A DNA stretch of 23,235 bases, taken from NCBI GenBank assembly GCA_032229625.1, contig JAVTVZ010000239.1:1-23235 (forward strand). The letters run 5' to 3'. The notes below the pieces were generated by a model that was not told where the DNA came from, did not search any database, and saw only the letters and a program-made list of their open reading frames with translations. Numbering within the stretch: the stretch's first letter is position 1; the number at the start of each line of letters is the position of its first letter. This document shows positions 7,130 to 15,436 of the stretch, piece by piece. The DNA is from Kineosphaera sp032229625. Lineage in GTDB: Bacteria > Actinomycetota > Actinomycetes > Actinomycetales > Dermatophilaceae. The translations under genes were made by a program, and so were the position numbers.

Positions 7130-7606
7130 ATGGGCACGCCGTACACGATCACCCGCACGACGACGATCGAGGCGCCGCCGGCGACGGTGCGGGCGCAGCT
7201 GGTCGACTTCCGGCGCTGGGTCGACTGGTCGCCGTGGGAGGGGCTCGATCCCGACATGCGCCGCACCTACACCGGGCCGGCGACGGGCGTCGGCGCGGCC
7301 TACGCGTGGGAGGGCAACAAGAAGGCCGGTGCCGGCACGATGCGCGTCGTGCGCGACGAGCCGGGCGTCGTCGCGGTCGAGCTCGCCTTCACCCGGCCCT
7401 TCCCCGCACACAACACTGTGGAGTTCCTGCTGGCGCCGGCCGGTGACGGCACCCAGGTCAGCTGGGTCATGCACGGCGAGCTCGCCCTGCTCATGCGACT
7501 GTTCTCAGTGGTCAAGAGCATGGACTCGATGATGGGGCCCGACTTCGAGCGCGGCCTCGCCGCACTCAAGCGGGTCAGCGAGGCCGACGCAGAGACGCAG
7601 TCGTGA
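7130..7606 (+). CDS. SRPBCC family protein (polyketide cyclase/START-like)
   Basis: A 158-residue protein with the helix-grip (SRPBCC) pattern. An N-terminal strand, YTITRTTTIEAPPATVRAQLVDFRRWVDWSPWEGLDPDM, carries the family's 'W..WSPW' element. It is followed by TGPATGVGAAYAWEGN, GAGTMRVV, VAVELAFTRPF and a long C-terminal helix (FERGLAALKRV). Members bind hydrophobic ligands; the ligand is unknown here. It is the usual family length. The start is fixed by the -10 box 6 bases upstream. It is convergent with the hydrolase gene ending at 7641. Confidence 0.85.
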   Translation: MGTPYTITRTTTIEAPPATVRAQLVDFRRWVDWSPWEGLDPDMRRTYTGPATGVGAAYAWEGNKKAGAGTMRVVRDEPGVVAVELAFTRPFPAHNTVEFLLAPAGDGTQVSWVMHGELALLMRLFSVVKSMDSMMGPDFERGLAALKRVSEADAETQS

Positions 7607-7640
7607 CCCCGAGGAGTCGCCGCGGGCAGTGGCCGGCTCG

Positions 7641-8597
7641 TCAGCCCCGTCGGGAGTGCAGAGCCGCCGACAGGACCGCGACGGCCTCGTCGCGCCAGGT
7701 GCGGGCGGTCGGCATGGCGAGGGTGAACGCCGGCGACACGTGCACGTGGCCCGCGCCCAGCGAGGAGGTGGCGCGGACGCCGGCCTCGGTGAGACGCCGC
7801 GCATAGGCGGCGCCGTCGTCGCGCAGCAGGTCGAACTCCGCCGACATGAGGTGCGCCGGTGGCAGGCCGGTGAGGTCCTCGGCGAGTAGGGGCGACAGGT
7901 ACGGATGAGCGGGGTCGATGTCCTTCGCGTAGAGGGGGATGAGCCGATCGACGTCGGCGCGCGAGAGCGCGTAGTCCCGACCGAGCGACTCGTCCCCGTG
8001 CGAGGGAAGGCTCGACGTGAGGTCCAAGGCCGGCACCTCGAGCAACTGGAAGCAGATCGCGGGGCCGCCCTCGTCGCGCGCCTTGAGGGACAGGGCGGCA
8101 GCGAGGTTCCCGCCGGCCGAGCCGCCGCCGACGGCGATGCGATCCGGATCGATCCCCCACTCCGCCGCGTTCGCCACCATCCAACGCAGCGCGGCGTGGC
8201 AGTCTTCGAGTCCCGTCGGGAACGGGTGTTCCGGGGCCTTGCGATAGTCGGCGGCGACGACGACGCAGCGCGCTCCGACCGCGCGCTCCGCGCAGGTGAT
8301 GTCGACAGCTGGGGCGTCGCCGTCGCCGGCGACCCAGCCGCCACCGTGAAGGTAGAGGTGACCCGGTAGCACCCCCTGCGCATCGACGGGGCGGTGCACC
8401 GAGAGAGTGATCGACCCACCGTCGACGGGCATGGTCACGCGGGTGGTCTCGACCCCCGCGGGCGCCGGTTGCGCCGTCTGAGCGAGGATTTCGCCGCTCT
8501 GCGCGCGGCCTGCCTCTCGATACGCGTCCCAGTCGTCGATGACGGCCGGCAACGAGGGCAGCGGCAGGAACGGGGTGAGGAACGGGTCGACGGGCAC
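7641..8597 (-). CDS. Alpha/beta hydrolase, hormone-sensitive lipase family
   Basis: A 318-residue esterase of the HSL (bacterial family IV) type. HLYLHGGGWVAGD gives the HGGG oxyanion motif (residues 84-87), followed by DYRKAPEHPFP, VGGGSAGGNLA with the nucleophile Ser 160, SAEFDLLRDDG with Asp 256 and GAGHVHVSPAF with His 286 as the likely triad. It hydrolyses short-chain esters or lactones, and the true substrate is unknown. The GTG at 8597 is chosen because GAAGGAG lies at 8605-8611 and the N-terminus then has family length; the frame stays open further upstream through the next gene. It is the third gene of the MFS - esterase - hydrolase operon, 46 bases after the esterase gene. Confidence 0.88.
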   Translation of the reverse strand: MPVDPFLTPFLPLPSLPAVIDDWDAYREAGRAQSGEILAQTAQPAPAGVETTRVTMPVDGGSITLSVHRPVDAQGVLPGHLYLHGGGWVAGDGDAPAVDITCAERAVGARCVVVAADYRKAPEHPFPTGLEDCHAALRWMVANAAEWGIDPDRIAVGGGSAGGNLAAALSLKARDEGGPAICFQLLEVPALDLTSSLPSHGDESLGRDYALSRADVDRLIPLYAKDIDPAHPYLSPLLAEDLTGLPPAHLMSAEFDLLRDDGAAYARRLTEAGVRATSSLGAGHVHVSPAFTLAMPTARTWRDEAVAVLSAALHSRRG

Positions 8598-8643
8598 GGT
8601 GGCTCTCCTTCGAATCAACTGAGCGTGGTGGTGCACAGGGCGG

Positions 8644-9774
8644 TCACAGGCAGCCGCGCAGAGCGCGACAGAGGTCCTCGGCGCGGTCGTCGTCGACCCC
8701 GCCGGGACGAAGGGTCTGGTAGCCGAACCCGAGCCGGTGGCCGGGGTGGGCGAAGGCGAGTTGGCCGCCGGCACCGTCGTGGCCGAAGCTGCCGGGCCCG
8801 GCCATGCCGCGGCGGGCGGAGGCGACCATGAAGCCGGTGCCCCAGACGTCCCCCATGTCGGGGCCGACGAACGGTGTGCCCGAAGACATCGGCACCGAGG
8901 CCGCGGCGACGGTTGCGGGGTCGAGCAGGGGACGCTCGCCGTGCACCGTCGCGCCGTAGAGGCGGGCGAGGTCACGCGCCGTGGTCACGAGGCTGGCCGC
9001 GGGGCTCTCGATCGCCATCGCGGCGGTGCCGGCGGCGGTGAAGATGTCCGGCGCGTACACCCCCTCGGCGAGCATGGCCCGGGCGTGCAGCTCCTGTTCG
9101 TCAGCGGCCAGTGGGACCCTCAGCTCGGCGTCGCTCGCCGGGAACGGCGCAGCGAAGGACGGGGAGCCGACGTCCGTGCAATACGACATCGTCAGGTCCA
9201 AGGGGTCGACGATCTCGTCGGCGAGCCACTGCCCGGGCCGACGGCCGCTGGCACGCCGCAGCACCTCACCGGCGAGGAAACCGACCGTGACGGCGTGGTA
9301 GAGGAATCGACGTCCAGGCTCCCAGAGCGGCGCCGCGTCGGCGAGGTCAGCGACGAGCAGCTCCCAGTCGGCGAGTTCCGTCCGGCTCATCGACCGGCTG
9401 AACGCCGGCACGCCTGCCCGGTGGGCGAGCGCCTCCCGCACGCTCACTCGGTCCTTGCCGTGGGCGCCGAACTCAGGCCACAGGTCGGCGACGGGAGCGT
9501 CGAGGTCGAGCAGCCCGCGGTCGGCCGCCATGAGCAGGCAGATGGCGGTGACCCCCTTGCTCACGGAGAAGACCGGACTGCGCATCGTCTCCTGCCACGA
9601 CCGGCCGTCACCGGTGGTCCCTGCCCACAGGTCGACGACGATCCGTCCCTCGACGACGACGGCACAGGCCTGCCCGACCCCACCGCCGGCCCGCAGGGCC
9701 CGGTCGAAAGCCTCGGCGACGGGCTCGAAGCCAGGCTCGACGTGCAGGGCGCGTCCTGCAACCTCGGCCTTCAT
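8644..9774 (-). CDS. Beta-lactamase-fold serine hydrolase (family VIII esterase, EstB-like)
   Basis: A 376-residue enzyme of the class C beta-lactamase/family VIII esterase group. The SxxK motif is FSVSKG (Ser 70, Lys 73) and the Tyr motif is FLYHAVTVG (Tyr 159, the YHA form of esterases rather than the YxN of true beta-lactamases). The C-terminal FGHDGAGGQLAFAHP corresponds to the third motif region. No signal peptide is seen, so it is probably cytoplasmic and acts on esters rather than antibiotics. The ATG at 9774 overlaps the stop of the upstream MFS gene (ATGA), and a GAGAAGGGG Shine-Dalgarno lies just upstream, so translation is probably coupled. This start excludes the long open frame that continues into the MFS gene. 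Confidence 0.88.
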   Translation of the reverse strand: MKAEVAGRALHVEPGFEPVAEAFDRALRAGGGVGQACAVVVEGRIVVDLWAGTTGDGRSWQETMRSPVFSVSKGVTAICLLMAADRGLLDLDAPVADLWPEFGAHGKDRVSVREALAHRAGVPAFSRSMSRTELADWELLVADLADAAPLWEPGRRFLYHAVTVGFLAGEVLRRASGRRPGQWLADEIVDPLDLTMSYCTDVGSPSFAAPFPASDAELRVPLAADEQELHARAMLAEGVYAPDIFTAAGTAAMAIESPAASLVTTARDLARLYGATVHGERPLLDPATVAAASVPMSSGTPFVGPDMGDVWGTGFMVASARRGMAGPGSFGHDGAGGQLAFAHPGHRLGFGYQTLRPGGVDDDRAEDLCRALRGCL

Positions 9775-11086
9775 GCCGAGACCCCTTCTCGCGTGGAGGG
9801 AGTCTCGAGCCGCTGCTCGACATGGAACTTGTTGGCGATGCGCCCACCACGGAAGCCCCACCAGCCGATGGCGATGCCGAGACCACCCGCGGCGGCGAGC
9901 CCGACGAAGAACAGGTCGGGCGAAGCCGCGATCACCGTGGGAGCGACGGCCGAGGCGGCGGCCACCATGAGGCGGCCGACGGTGAAGACGATCCCCTGCC
10001 CGGTCGAGCGCAGCATCGTCGGGAAGGATTCGTTGCTCCACACCCGAGCCATCGGTTCGCCGCCGGAGAGCACACCGGCCAGCGAACCCACCCCGAACGC
10101 CGTCAACAGGCTGATCAGGCTGATGCCGAAGACGACCGGGATGAGGAAGACGAGGGGGAAGAGCACGCCGGCGACGACGTACATGGGCATCCGCCACCGG
10201 GTGTCGACCAGCCGCATGAAGACCAGGATCCCGATCAGGAGGAGTGGGGTGAGGGCGATCGCCGGGAGCGAGATCTGCTCGATCCGCAGGCCCGCCACGT
10301 TCGTCGCGACGTAGGCGATGTAGGAGGAGGCGACGTTGCCGGTGATGCTGACGAAGCCGTAGAAGAGAGTGAGGATGACGAGCGGGCGCAGGAGCGGCGG
10401 CCTGAACAGGTCCGCCATCCTCGTGGTGTCGGCCCGGATCGTATGCACTCCCGCGCGCCGCTCGGCGCGAGACGCCAGCCACAGCGGCGACTCGGGGACG
10501 GTCAGCCGGAGCAGCAGCCCGACGAGCCCTGTCACGAAGACGACACCGTAGAGAATCTGCACCGCGAGTTGACCCCACCCGCCGACGATGGTCGTGACCA
10601 GCAGGATGACGAGCGATCCGACCGCCCAGAGCACATGCGTGAATCCGAGCATGGCGCCGCGGTTGCGGTCGTTCGCCACCTCGGCGATGGTCGCCAGGGA
10701 CACCGGCAGATCGGCACCTGCGGCGAACCCCAGCACTCCGAGCCCGACGAAGATCACCCAGAAGTCTTCGCTGAACATCGGCGCGAGCGTCGACACGACG
10801 ATGAGGGCCATCGTCACGATGAACACCTTGCGCCGCCCGAAGACATCGCCGAGGCGCCCGCCGACGAGTGCGCCGATGGCGAGGCCGACGATGACCACCG
10901 AGGTCAGGGCGCCGAATTGCCCGGGAGTGAGGCCGATCGTGTCTGCAGGATGACGAGTGCCCACCCGTTGGCCGACAGTGCCGCGCCGTCGACGAAGGAG
11001 GCGAGGCCGGCGATCACGGCGACATACCACGGGTGCGGCCCCGATCGTGATGTGCGGGCCTGGGCGGATGGGGGAGGTGACGTCAT
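9771..11086 (-). pseudogene. MFS transporter with a -1 frameshift
   Basis: A major facilitator superfamily transporter of about 438 residues in two frames. The N-terminal part runs from the ATG at 11086 (AGGAGA Shine-Dalgarno at 11092-11097) through WYVAVIAGLASFVDGAALSANGWALVILQ and would stop at 10904 after 60 residues. The rest reads in another frame from DTIGLTPGQFGAL through GGRLGDVFGRRKVF (the MFS loop 2-3 motif) and the remaining membrane helices to a stop at 9771. Joining the frames at about 10945-10948 restores a normal first helix and loop, as if one G was lost from CAGGAC. There is no slippery heptamer. It is either a real loss of function or a sequencing error. It is the first gene of the operon and divergent from the LacI-type regulator; the substrate may be a sugar or organic acid. 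Confidence 0.8.
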
Positions 11087-11101
11087 CGGCTTCTCCTGGT
11101 T

Positions 11102-11112
11102 AATCGTGTCAA
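11102..11112. promoter_or_regulatory. Operator-like repeat, copy 1 (AATCGTGTCAA)
   Basis: AATCGTGTCAA lies here and again at 11146-11156, and the flanks also agree (CAG after one variable base). The copies are 44 bases apart, about four helical turns. This copy falls in the predicted 5' leader of the MFS transcript. It is probably a site for the divergent LacI-type regulator. Confidence 0.55.
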
Positions 11113-11138
11113 TCAGATCTGTCACGACCGTAGAGGGG

Positions 11139-11144
11139 TATGAT
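11139..11144 (+). promoter_or_regulatory. -10 box (TATGAT) of the LacI-type regulator gene
   Basis: TATGAT matches TATAAT at five of six positions and lies just before operator copy 2, which would then cover the transcription start. This is a layout for autorepression. Confidence 0.5.
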
Positions 11145-11145
11145 G

Positions 11146-11156
11146 AATCGTGTCAA
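11146..11156. promoter_or_regulatory. Operator-like repeat, copy 2 (AATCGTGTCAA)
   Basis: Second copy of the 11-base repeat. It overlaps the -35 box of the minus-strand MFS promoter and the start region of the plus-strand regulator transcript, so one bound protein could silence both. Confidence 0.55.
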
Positions 11157-11173
11157 GCAGAGGGGGTTCACGC

Positions 11174-12259
11174 ATGCTCAGCGCAACGGATGTGGCTCGT
11201 GAGGCCGGGGTGTCCCGGGCCACGGTGAGCTATGTGCTCAACGATCGTCGCGATGTGCGGGTCAGCGAGCGGACGCGAGAACGTGTCCTCGAGGTGGCCC
11301 GACGGCTGGGGTACAGCGGTTCACCGGCTGCCCGTGCCCTGCGCACCGGGCGCGGCGGGATGGTGCTCCTCCTGCTGCCCGATTGGGATGTCGGGGGCCA
11401 ACTCGCCTGGCTTCTGGAGCGTATCGGCGCGACCCTGTTCGATCAGGGCCTCATGTGCGTCCGGTTCGAGGGCGACCGGTGGCGCGGCGAACTCTCGCAG
11501 CTCCTCTCCCGGATCCCAGCCGCCTGCGTGGTCACCCTGACCCCGCTCGGCGCCGACGACGCGCGCACACTCGCAGCCTCGGGGCTGCCAGAGGTGCGCG
11601 CCTGGCTCCTCGACGAGCCGGACGCGCCGCACACGACGCTCATCGATCAGGGCGACCTCGTCGCGGCTCAGGTCCGTCACCTTGCCGATCGTGGCTATGC
11701 ACGACTCGGATTCGTCGGCATCTCCGAGCCCGGCGTGGAACCGTTCGTGCGGGCACGGGCCACTGCTTTCCCCGACGCGTGCGCCCGCCTCGGGCTGACG
11801 GGCGCTCCCGTCGCGCTCGTCGACACCCGGGATGGCCTGATGCCGGTCCTGGCGCAATGGTCGGAGGGGGGCGCCCCCGTCGGCGTCGCGGCCTTCAACG
11901 ACACGACGGCGGTTGGGGTCTTGTCGGCGGCCTCCTCGCTCGGACTGCAGGTCCCGGACCGGATCGGGGTCATCGGGTGCGACGACACGTCGGTCACCCG
12001 GCTGACCAGTCCCACGCTCAGCAGCGTGCGATTCGACCTGGCCGCGGAGGCTGATGCCGTGACGGCACAGATCCTCGACGCGACGTCGCACCCGGGCATC
12101 ACGCCCTCGACGTGCGCCGGAGGGGTGGGTGCGGTTTCGCGCGCCTCGACGGCACTGACGTGTGACGCAGGGGCTCGGGGCCGCCGCCTACCCGACGCTG
12201 AAAGACCCGCAACCCACGGCGATGCCGGGGCCATGGCCACGCCCTCGACCAATCGCTAG
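11174..12259 (+). CDS. LacI family transcriptional regulator
   Basis: A 361-residue repressor-type protein. The N-terminal helix-turn-helix and hinge helix are MLSATDVAREAGVSRATVSYVLNDRRDVRVSERTRERVLEVARRLGYSGSPAARALRTGR (residues 1-60). A periplasmic-binding-protein-like effector domain follows (ADRGYARLGFVG, VGVAAFNDTTAVGVL, RIGVIGCDDTSVTRLTSPTLSSV). The ATG at 11174 has AGAGGGGG at 11159-11166; a GTG eight codons upstream is less likely because it lies inside the operator repeat. After the usual family end (RASTALT) there is a tail of about 30 residues without recognisable structure. It probably controls the divergent MFS-esterase-hydrolase operon and itself. The effector is unknown, perhaps a sugar derivative released by the esterases. 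Confidence 0.9.
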   Translation: MLSATDVAREAGVSRATVSYVLNDRRDVRVSERTRERVLEVARRLGYSGSPAARALRTGRGGMVLLLLPDWDVGGQLAWLLERIGATLFDQGLMCVRFEGDRWRGELSQLLSRIPAACVVTLTPLGADDARTLAASGLPEVRAWLLDEPDAPHTTLIDQGDLVAAQVRHLADRGYARLGFVGISEPGVEPFVRARATAFPDACARLGLTGAPVALVDTRDGLMPVLAQWSEGGAPVGVAAFNDTTAVGVLSAASSLGLQVPDRIGVIGCDDTSVTRLTSPTLSSVRFDLAAEADAVTAQILDATSHPGITPSTCAGGVGAVSRASTALTCDAGARGRRLPDAERPATHGDAGAMATPSTNR

Positions 12260-12339
12260 GGCCACGACCATCGACGCACCGCTGGAGACGGCCGGCGCCG
12301 AGACGCAGGAGCCGAGCGCAGGAGCCGCGGACCCGGAGC

Positions 12340-13686
12340 TCAGCGCACGAGGCACGGCCGCTTCGGGTCGAAGGCCCACTGCGGCACGAGGTACTGCATG
12401 GCGATCGCGTCGTCGCGGGCGCCGAGCCCCTCCCGCAGGTAGAGGTCGTGGGCCGCGTCGAGGCGGTCGCGGTCGATCTCGATGCCCAGGCCCGGGCGGG
12501 TCGGCACCTCGATCGCGCCGCCGGTGATGCGCAGCGGGTCGCGCGTCAGGCCCTGGCCGTCCTGCCAGATCCAGTGCGTGTCCAGGGCGGTGATCTCGCC
12601 GGGCGCGGCGGCCCCGACGTGGGTGAACATCGCCAGCGACACGTCGAAGTGGTTGTTGGAGTGCGACCCCCACGTCAGCCCGAAGTCGTCGCACAGCTGC
12701 GCGACCCGCACCGAGCCGGCCATCGTCCAGAAGTGCGGGTCGGCGAGCGGGATGTCGACGGCGTTCACCCGCACGGCGTGGCTCATTTCGCGCCAGTCGG
12801 TGGCGATCATGTTCGTCGCCGTCCGCAGCCCGGTCGCCCGCTTGAACTCCGACATCACCTCACGCCCGGAGAATCGCCCCTCCGCGCCGCACGGGTCCTC
12901 GGCGTAGGCGAGCACGTCACCCAGGCCGCGGCACAGGCGGACCGCGTCGGCGAGCAGCCAGCCGCCGTTGGGGTCGAGCGTGATGCGCGCGTCGGGGAAG
13001 CGCCGCGCGAGCGCCGTGACGGCCGCGACCTCCTCCTCGCCGGGCAGCACGCCGCCCTTGAGTTTGAAGTCGCTGAAGCCGTAGCGCTGCGCCGCGGCCT
13101 CCGCGAGGGCGACGACCCCCTCGGGCGTCATCGCCTCGCGGCGGCGCAGCGTCGACCACCGATCGGGCTCGGCACCGGCGCCGTAGGCGTCGTCGACGAC
13201 ATACGGCAGGTCCGTGCGGCTTGTGTCACCGACATAGAACAAGTAGCCGAGCATGGGCACGCTCTTCCGCTGCTGCCCGTCGCCGAGCAGCTCGGCGACG
13301 GGCACGCCGAGGTGCTGGCCGTGCAGGTCGAGCAGCGCCGACTCCAGCGCCGTCACGGCGTGCACGGTCGTGCGCAGATCGAAGGTCTGCAGCCCCCGCC
13401 CGCCGGCGTCCCGGTCCGCGAAGACCGCCGCGACGCCGCGCAGCAGGCTCTTGTAGCGGGCGACGGGCTGGCCGAGGAGTGACTCTCCGGCCTGGGCGAT
13501 CGTCGCGCGGATCGCCTCGCCGCCGGGCACCTCACCGAGCCCGACACGGCCGCCGGAGTCGGTGACCAGCACGATGTTGCGGGTGAAGTACGGCCCGTGG
13601 GCGCCGGACAGGTTGAGCAGCATCGAGTCGTGGCCGGCGACGGGCACGACCTCGACGGCGGTGACGGTGGGGCTGGGGACGCTCAT
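12340..13686 (-). CDS. gudD: D-glucarate dehydratase
   Basis: A 448-residue enolase-superfamily enzyme that dehydrates D-glucarate (and L-idarate) to 5-keto-4-deoxyglucarate. It matches GudD along its whole length: SGAHGPYFTRNIV, GEVPGG, DFKLKGG with the base lysines 208 and 210, LDPNGGW (Asp 238), AEDPCG (Glu 263), TATNMIATDW (Asn 292, third metal ligand), Asp 316 and GSHSNNHFD with the catalytic His 342. Length equals that of the E. coli enzyme. The ATG at 13686 has AGGAG about 10 bases upstream. It is the third gene of the kdgD - dehydrogenase - gudD operon, 30 bases after the dehydrogenase gene. Its product is the substrate of KdgD. Confidence 0.95.
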   Translation of the reverse strand: MSVPSPTVTAVEVVPVAGHDSMLLNLSGAHGPYFTRNIVLVTDSGGRVGLGEVPGGEAIRATIAQAGESLLGQPVARYKSLLRGVAAVFADRDAGGRGLQTFDLRTTVHAVTALESALLDLHGQHLGVPVAELLGDGQQRKSVPMLGYLFYVGDTSRTDLPYVVDDAYGAGAEPDRWSTLRRREAMTPEGVVALAEAAAQRYGFSDFKLKGGVLPGEEEVAAVTALARRFPDARITLDPNGGWLLADAVRLCRGLGDVLAYAEDPCGAEGRFSGREVMSEFKRATGLRTATNMIATDWREMSHAVRVNAVDIPLADPHFWTMAGSVRVAQLCDDFGLTWGSHSNNHFDVSLAMFTHVGAAAPGEITALDTHWIWQDGQGLTRDPLRITGGAIEVPTRPGLGIEIDRDRLDAAHDLYLREGLGARDDAIAMQYLVPQWAFDPKRPCLVR

Positions 13687-13716
13687 GGGGCGGCTACTCC
13701 TGCAGGTGGGTGGGGG

Positions 13717-15315
13717 TTACGACGGCAGCTGGAGGGTGCCGTCGACGCGGCGGACCAGGCGCCACGGGTTGTCGTCGGCGACGGCGGGCGGCAGGAGCGC
13801 GGCGGGCAGGTCCTGGTAGCAGACCGGCCGCTGGAAGCGCTCGATGGCCAGGGACCCGACGGACGTCGTGCGGGAGTCGCTCGTCGAGGGGTAGGGGCCG
13901 CCGTGGACCATCGCGTCGCAGACCTCGACGCCGGTCGGCCAGCCGCCGACGAGGATGCGCCCGACGCGGTCCTCGAGGACCGGCAGCAGCGCCCGGGCGA
14001 TCGCGACGTCGGACTCGTCGTCGGCGTCGAGGTGCAGGGTCGCGGTGAGCTGCCCCTCGATGCTCGCGAGCCGCCGGGTGAGGTCGTCGCCGTCGGTGTA
14101 GCGGACGATGACGCCGCTCGCGCCGAAGACCTCGTCGGTCACCGCGTCCCACGCCCCGTCGAGGGCGGCGACGTCGACGTGCACGAGCTGCGGTGCAGGC
14201 GCGCCCGGCCCGCCGGCCGTGCCGGTGGCGAGCACCTCGACGCCCGCGACCTCGCGCAGCGCCGCCGTCCCGGAGTCGTAGGCGCCGGCGATGCCGCTGG
14301 TCAGCATCGTCTGCCCCGACGCCTGCCCGATGCCCCGCGTGGCGGCCGCGACGAAGGCGTCGCCGGCCTCGCCGACGGGCGCGAAGAGCAGGCCGGGGTT
14401 GGTGCAGAACTGCCCCGAGCCTTGTGTCAACGACCCGACATAAGCGGTCGCGAGCGTCTCGCTCGCCGCCTCGCCGCCGGCGAGCGCGCCGGGCAGCACG
14501 ACGACGGGATTGACCGCCGACATCTCGGCGTAGACGGGGATCGGCACGGGCCGGGCGGCCGCGGTCGCGACGAGCGCGAGCCCGCCGCGGCGGCTGCCGG
14601 TGAAGCCGACGGCGGCGATGTGCGGCGACGCGACGAGCGCCTGACCGGCCTCGACGCCGCCGAGCACGTAGGAGAACACGCCGCCGGGCAGCTCGGCGCC
14701 GCTGACCGCGCGGGTGATCGCGGCGGCGACGAGCTCGCCGGTGCCGGGGTGCGCCTCGTGCCCCTTGACGACGACGGGGCACCCGGCGGCCAGGGCCGAG
14801 GCGGTGTCGCCGCCGGCGACGGAGAAGGCGAGCGGGAAGTTGCTGGCGCCGAAGACGGCGACCGGCCCGAGCGGCACCATCTGCAGCCGCAGGTCGGGGC
14901 GCGGCAGGGGCGCGCGGTCGGGCAGCGCGGGGTCGAGCCGCACGCCGCGGTGGTCGCCCTGGCGGGCGACGCGGGCGAAGAGGCGCAGCTGACCGGTGGT
15001 GCGGCCCAGTTCGCCGGTGATGCGGGCCTGCGGCAGGCCGCTCTCGGCGACGGCCATCGCGATGATGCCCTCGCCGTCGGCCTCGAGGGCCGCGGCGACG
15101 GCCTCGAGCAGGTCGGCGCGCTGGGCCGGGCTCGTCGCGCGGTAGGTCGCGGACGCGTCGGCGGCCGCGGCCGCGGCGGCGTGCACCTGGTCGACGCCGA
15201 CGCGCCGGTGCTCGGGCGCCAGGGGCCGGCCGGTCGCGGCGGCATACGGGGTGAGGGCCTCGCCGGAGCCGACGACGGCGGTGCCGGCGATGTAGGAGTG
15301 TCCGCTGGGGTTCAT
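13717..15315 (-). CDS. 2-oxoglutarate (alpha-ketoglutaric) semialdehyde dehydrogenase
   Basis: A 532-residue NAD(P)-dependent aldehyde dehydrogenase of the KGSADH type found with glucarate genes. It oxidises 2,5-dioxopentanoate to 2-oxoglutarate, the last step before the TCA cycle. Visible marks are FGASNFPLAFSVAGGDTASALAAGCPVVVKGHEAHP (cofactor binding; Asn 159), FTGSRRGG (residues 238-245), AEMSAVNP with the general base Glu 264 and GSGQFCTNPG with the catalytic Cys 304. Family length is about 520. The ATG at 15315 has only a modest ribosome binding site (AGGACGGA about 10 bases upstream). It is separated from kdgD by 121 bases that hold a strong hairpin. Confidence 0.92.
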   Translation of the reverse strand: MNPSGHSYIAGTAVVGSGEALTPYAAATGRPLAPEHRRVGVDQVHAAAAAAADASATYRATSPAQRADLLEAVAAALEADGEGIIAMAVAESGLPQARITGELGRTTGQLRLFARVARQGDHRGVRLDPALPDRAPLPRPDLRLQMVPLGPVAVFGASNFPLAFSVAGGDTASALAAGCPVVVKGHEAHPGTGELVAAAITRAVSGAELPGGVFSYVLGGVEAGQALVASPHIAAVGFTGSRRGGLALVATAAARPVPIPVYAEMSAVNPVVVLPGALAGGEAASETLATAYVGSLTQGSGQFCTNPGLLFAPVGEAGDAFVAAATRGIGQASGQTMLTSGIAGAYDSGTAALREVAGVEVLATGTAGGPGAPAPQLVHVDVAALDGAWDAVTDEVFGASGVIVRYTDGDDLTRRLASIEGQLTATLHLDADDESDVAIARALLPVLEDRVGRILVGGWPTGVEVCDAMVHGGPYPSTSDSRTTSVGSLAIERFQRPVCYQDLPAALLPPAVADDNPWRLVRRVDGTLQLPS

Positions 15316-15396
15316 CGAGGAGTCCGTCCTGTGTCGAGGGAGTGTGGCCGACTGCGGGCCGGGCGAATTCGTCGCCTGCGTCGGGTCACCCGACGC

Positions 15397-15427
15397 GTGT
15401 CGGCGCCCGCCGGGTGGGCGCCGACAC
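15397..15427 (-). terminator. 12-bp hairpin between kdgD and the dehydrogenase gene
   Basis: GTGTCGGCGCCC (15397-15408) pairs perfectly with 15416-15427 around a 7-base loop, starting 10 bases after the kdgD stop. No T-tract. It may be a partial terminator or an mRNA-stabilising stem that sets kdgD expression apart from the two downstream genes. Confidence 0.6.
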
Positions 15428-15436
15428 CCGAGTCGA

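Larger units (their letters stand above)
11127..11156 (-). promoter_or_regulatory. Predicted promoter of the MFS-esterase-hydrolase operon
   Basis: On the minus strand a perfect -35 box TTGACA (11151-11156) is followed after 18 bases by TACGGT (11127-11132, TAnnnT). Transcription would start near 11120, about 35 bases before the ATG. The -35 box is part of operator copy 2. Confidence 0.55.

Noticed and set aside
10935..10955. Programmed -1 frameshifting in the MFS gene
   Set aside because: There is no slippery X-XXY-YYZ heptamer at the junction, and MFS genes are not known to use frameshifting; an indel or sequence error is simpler.
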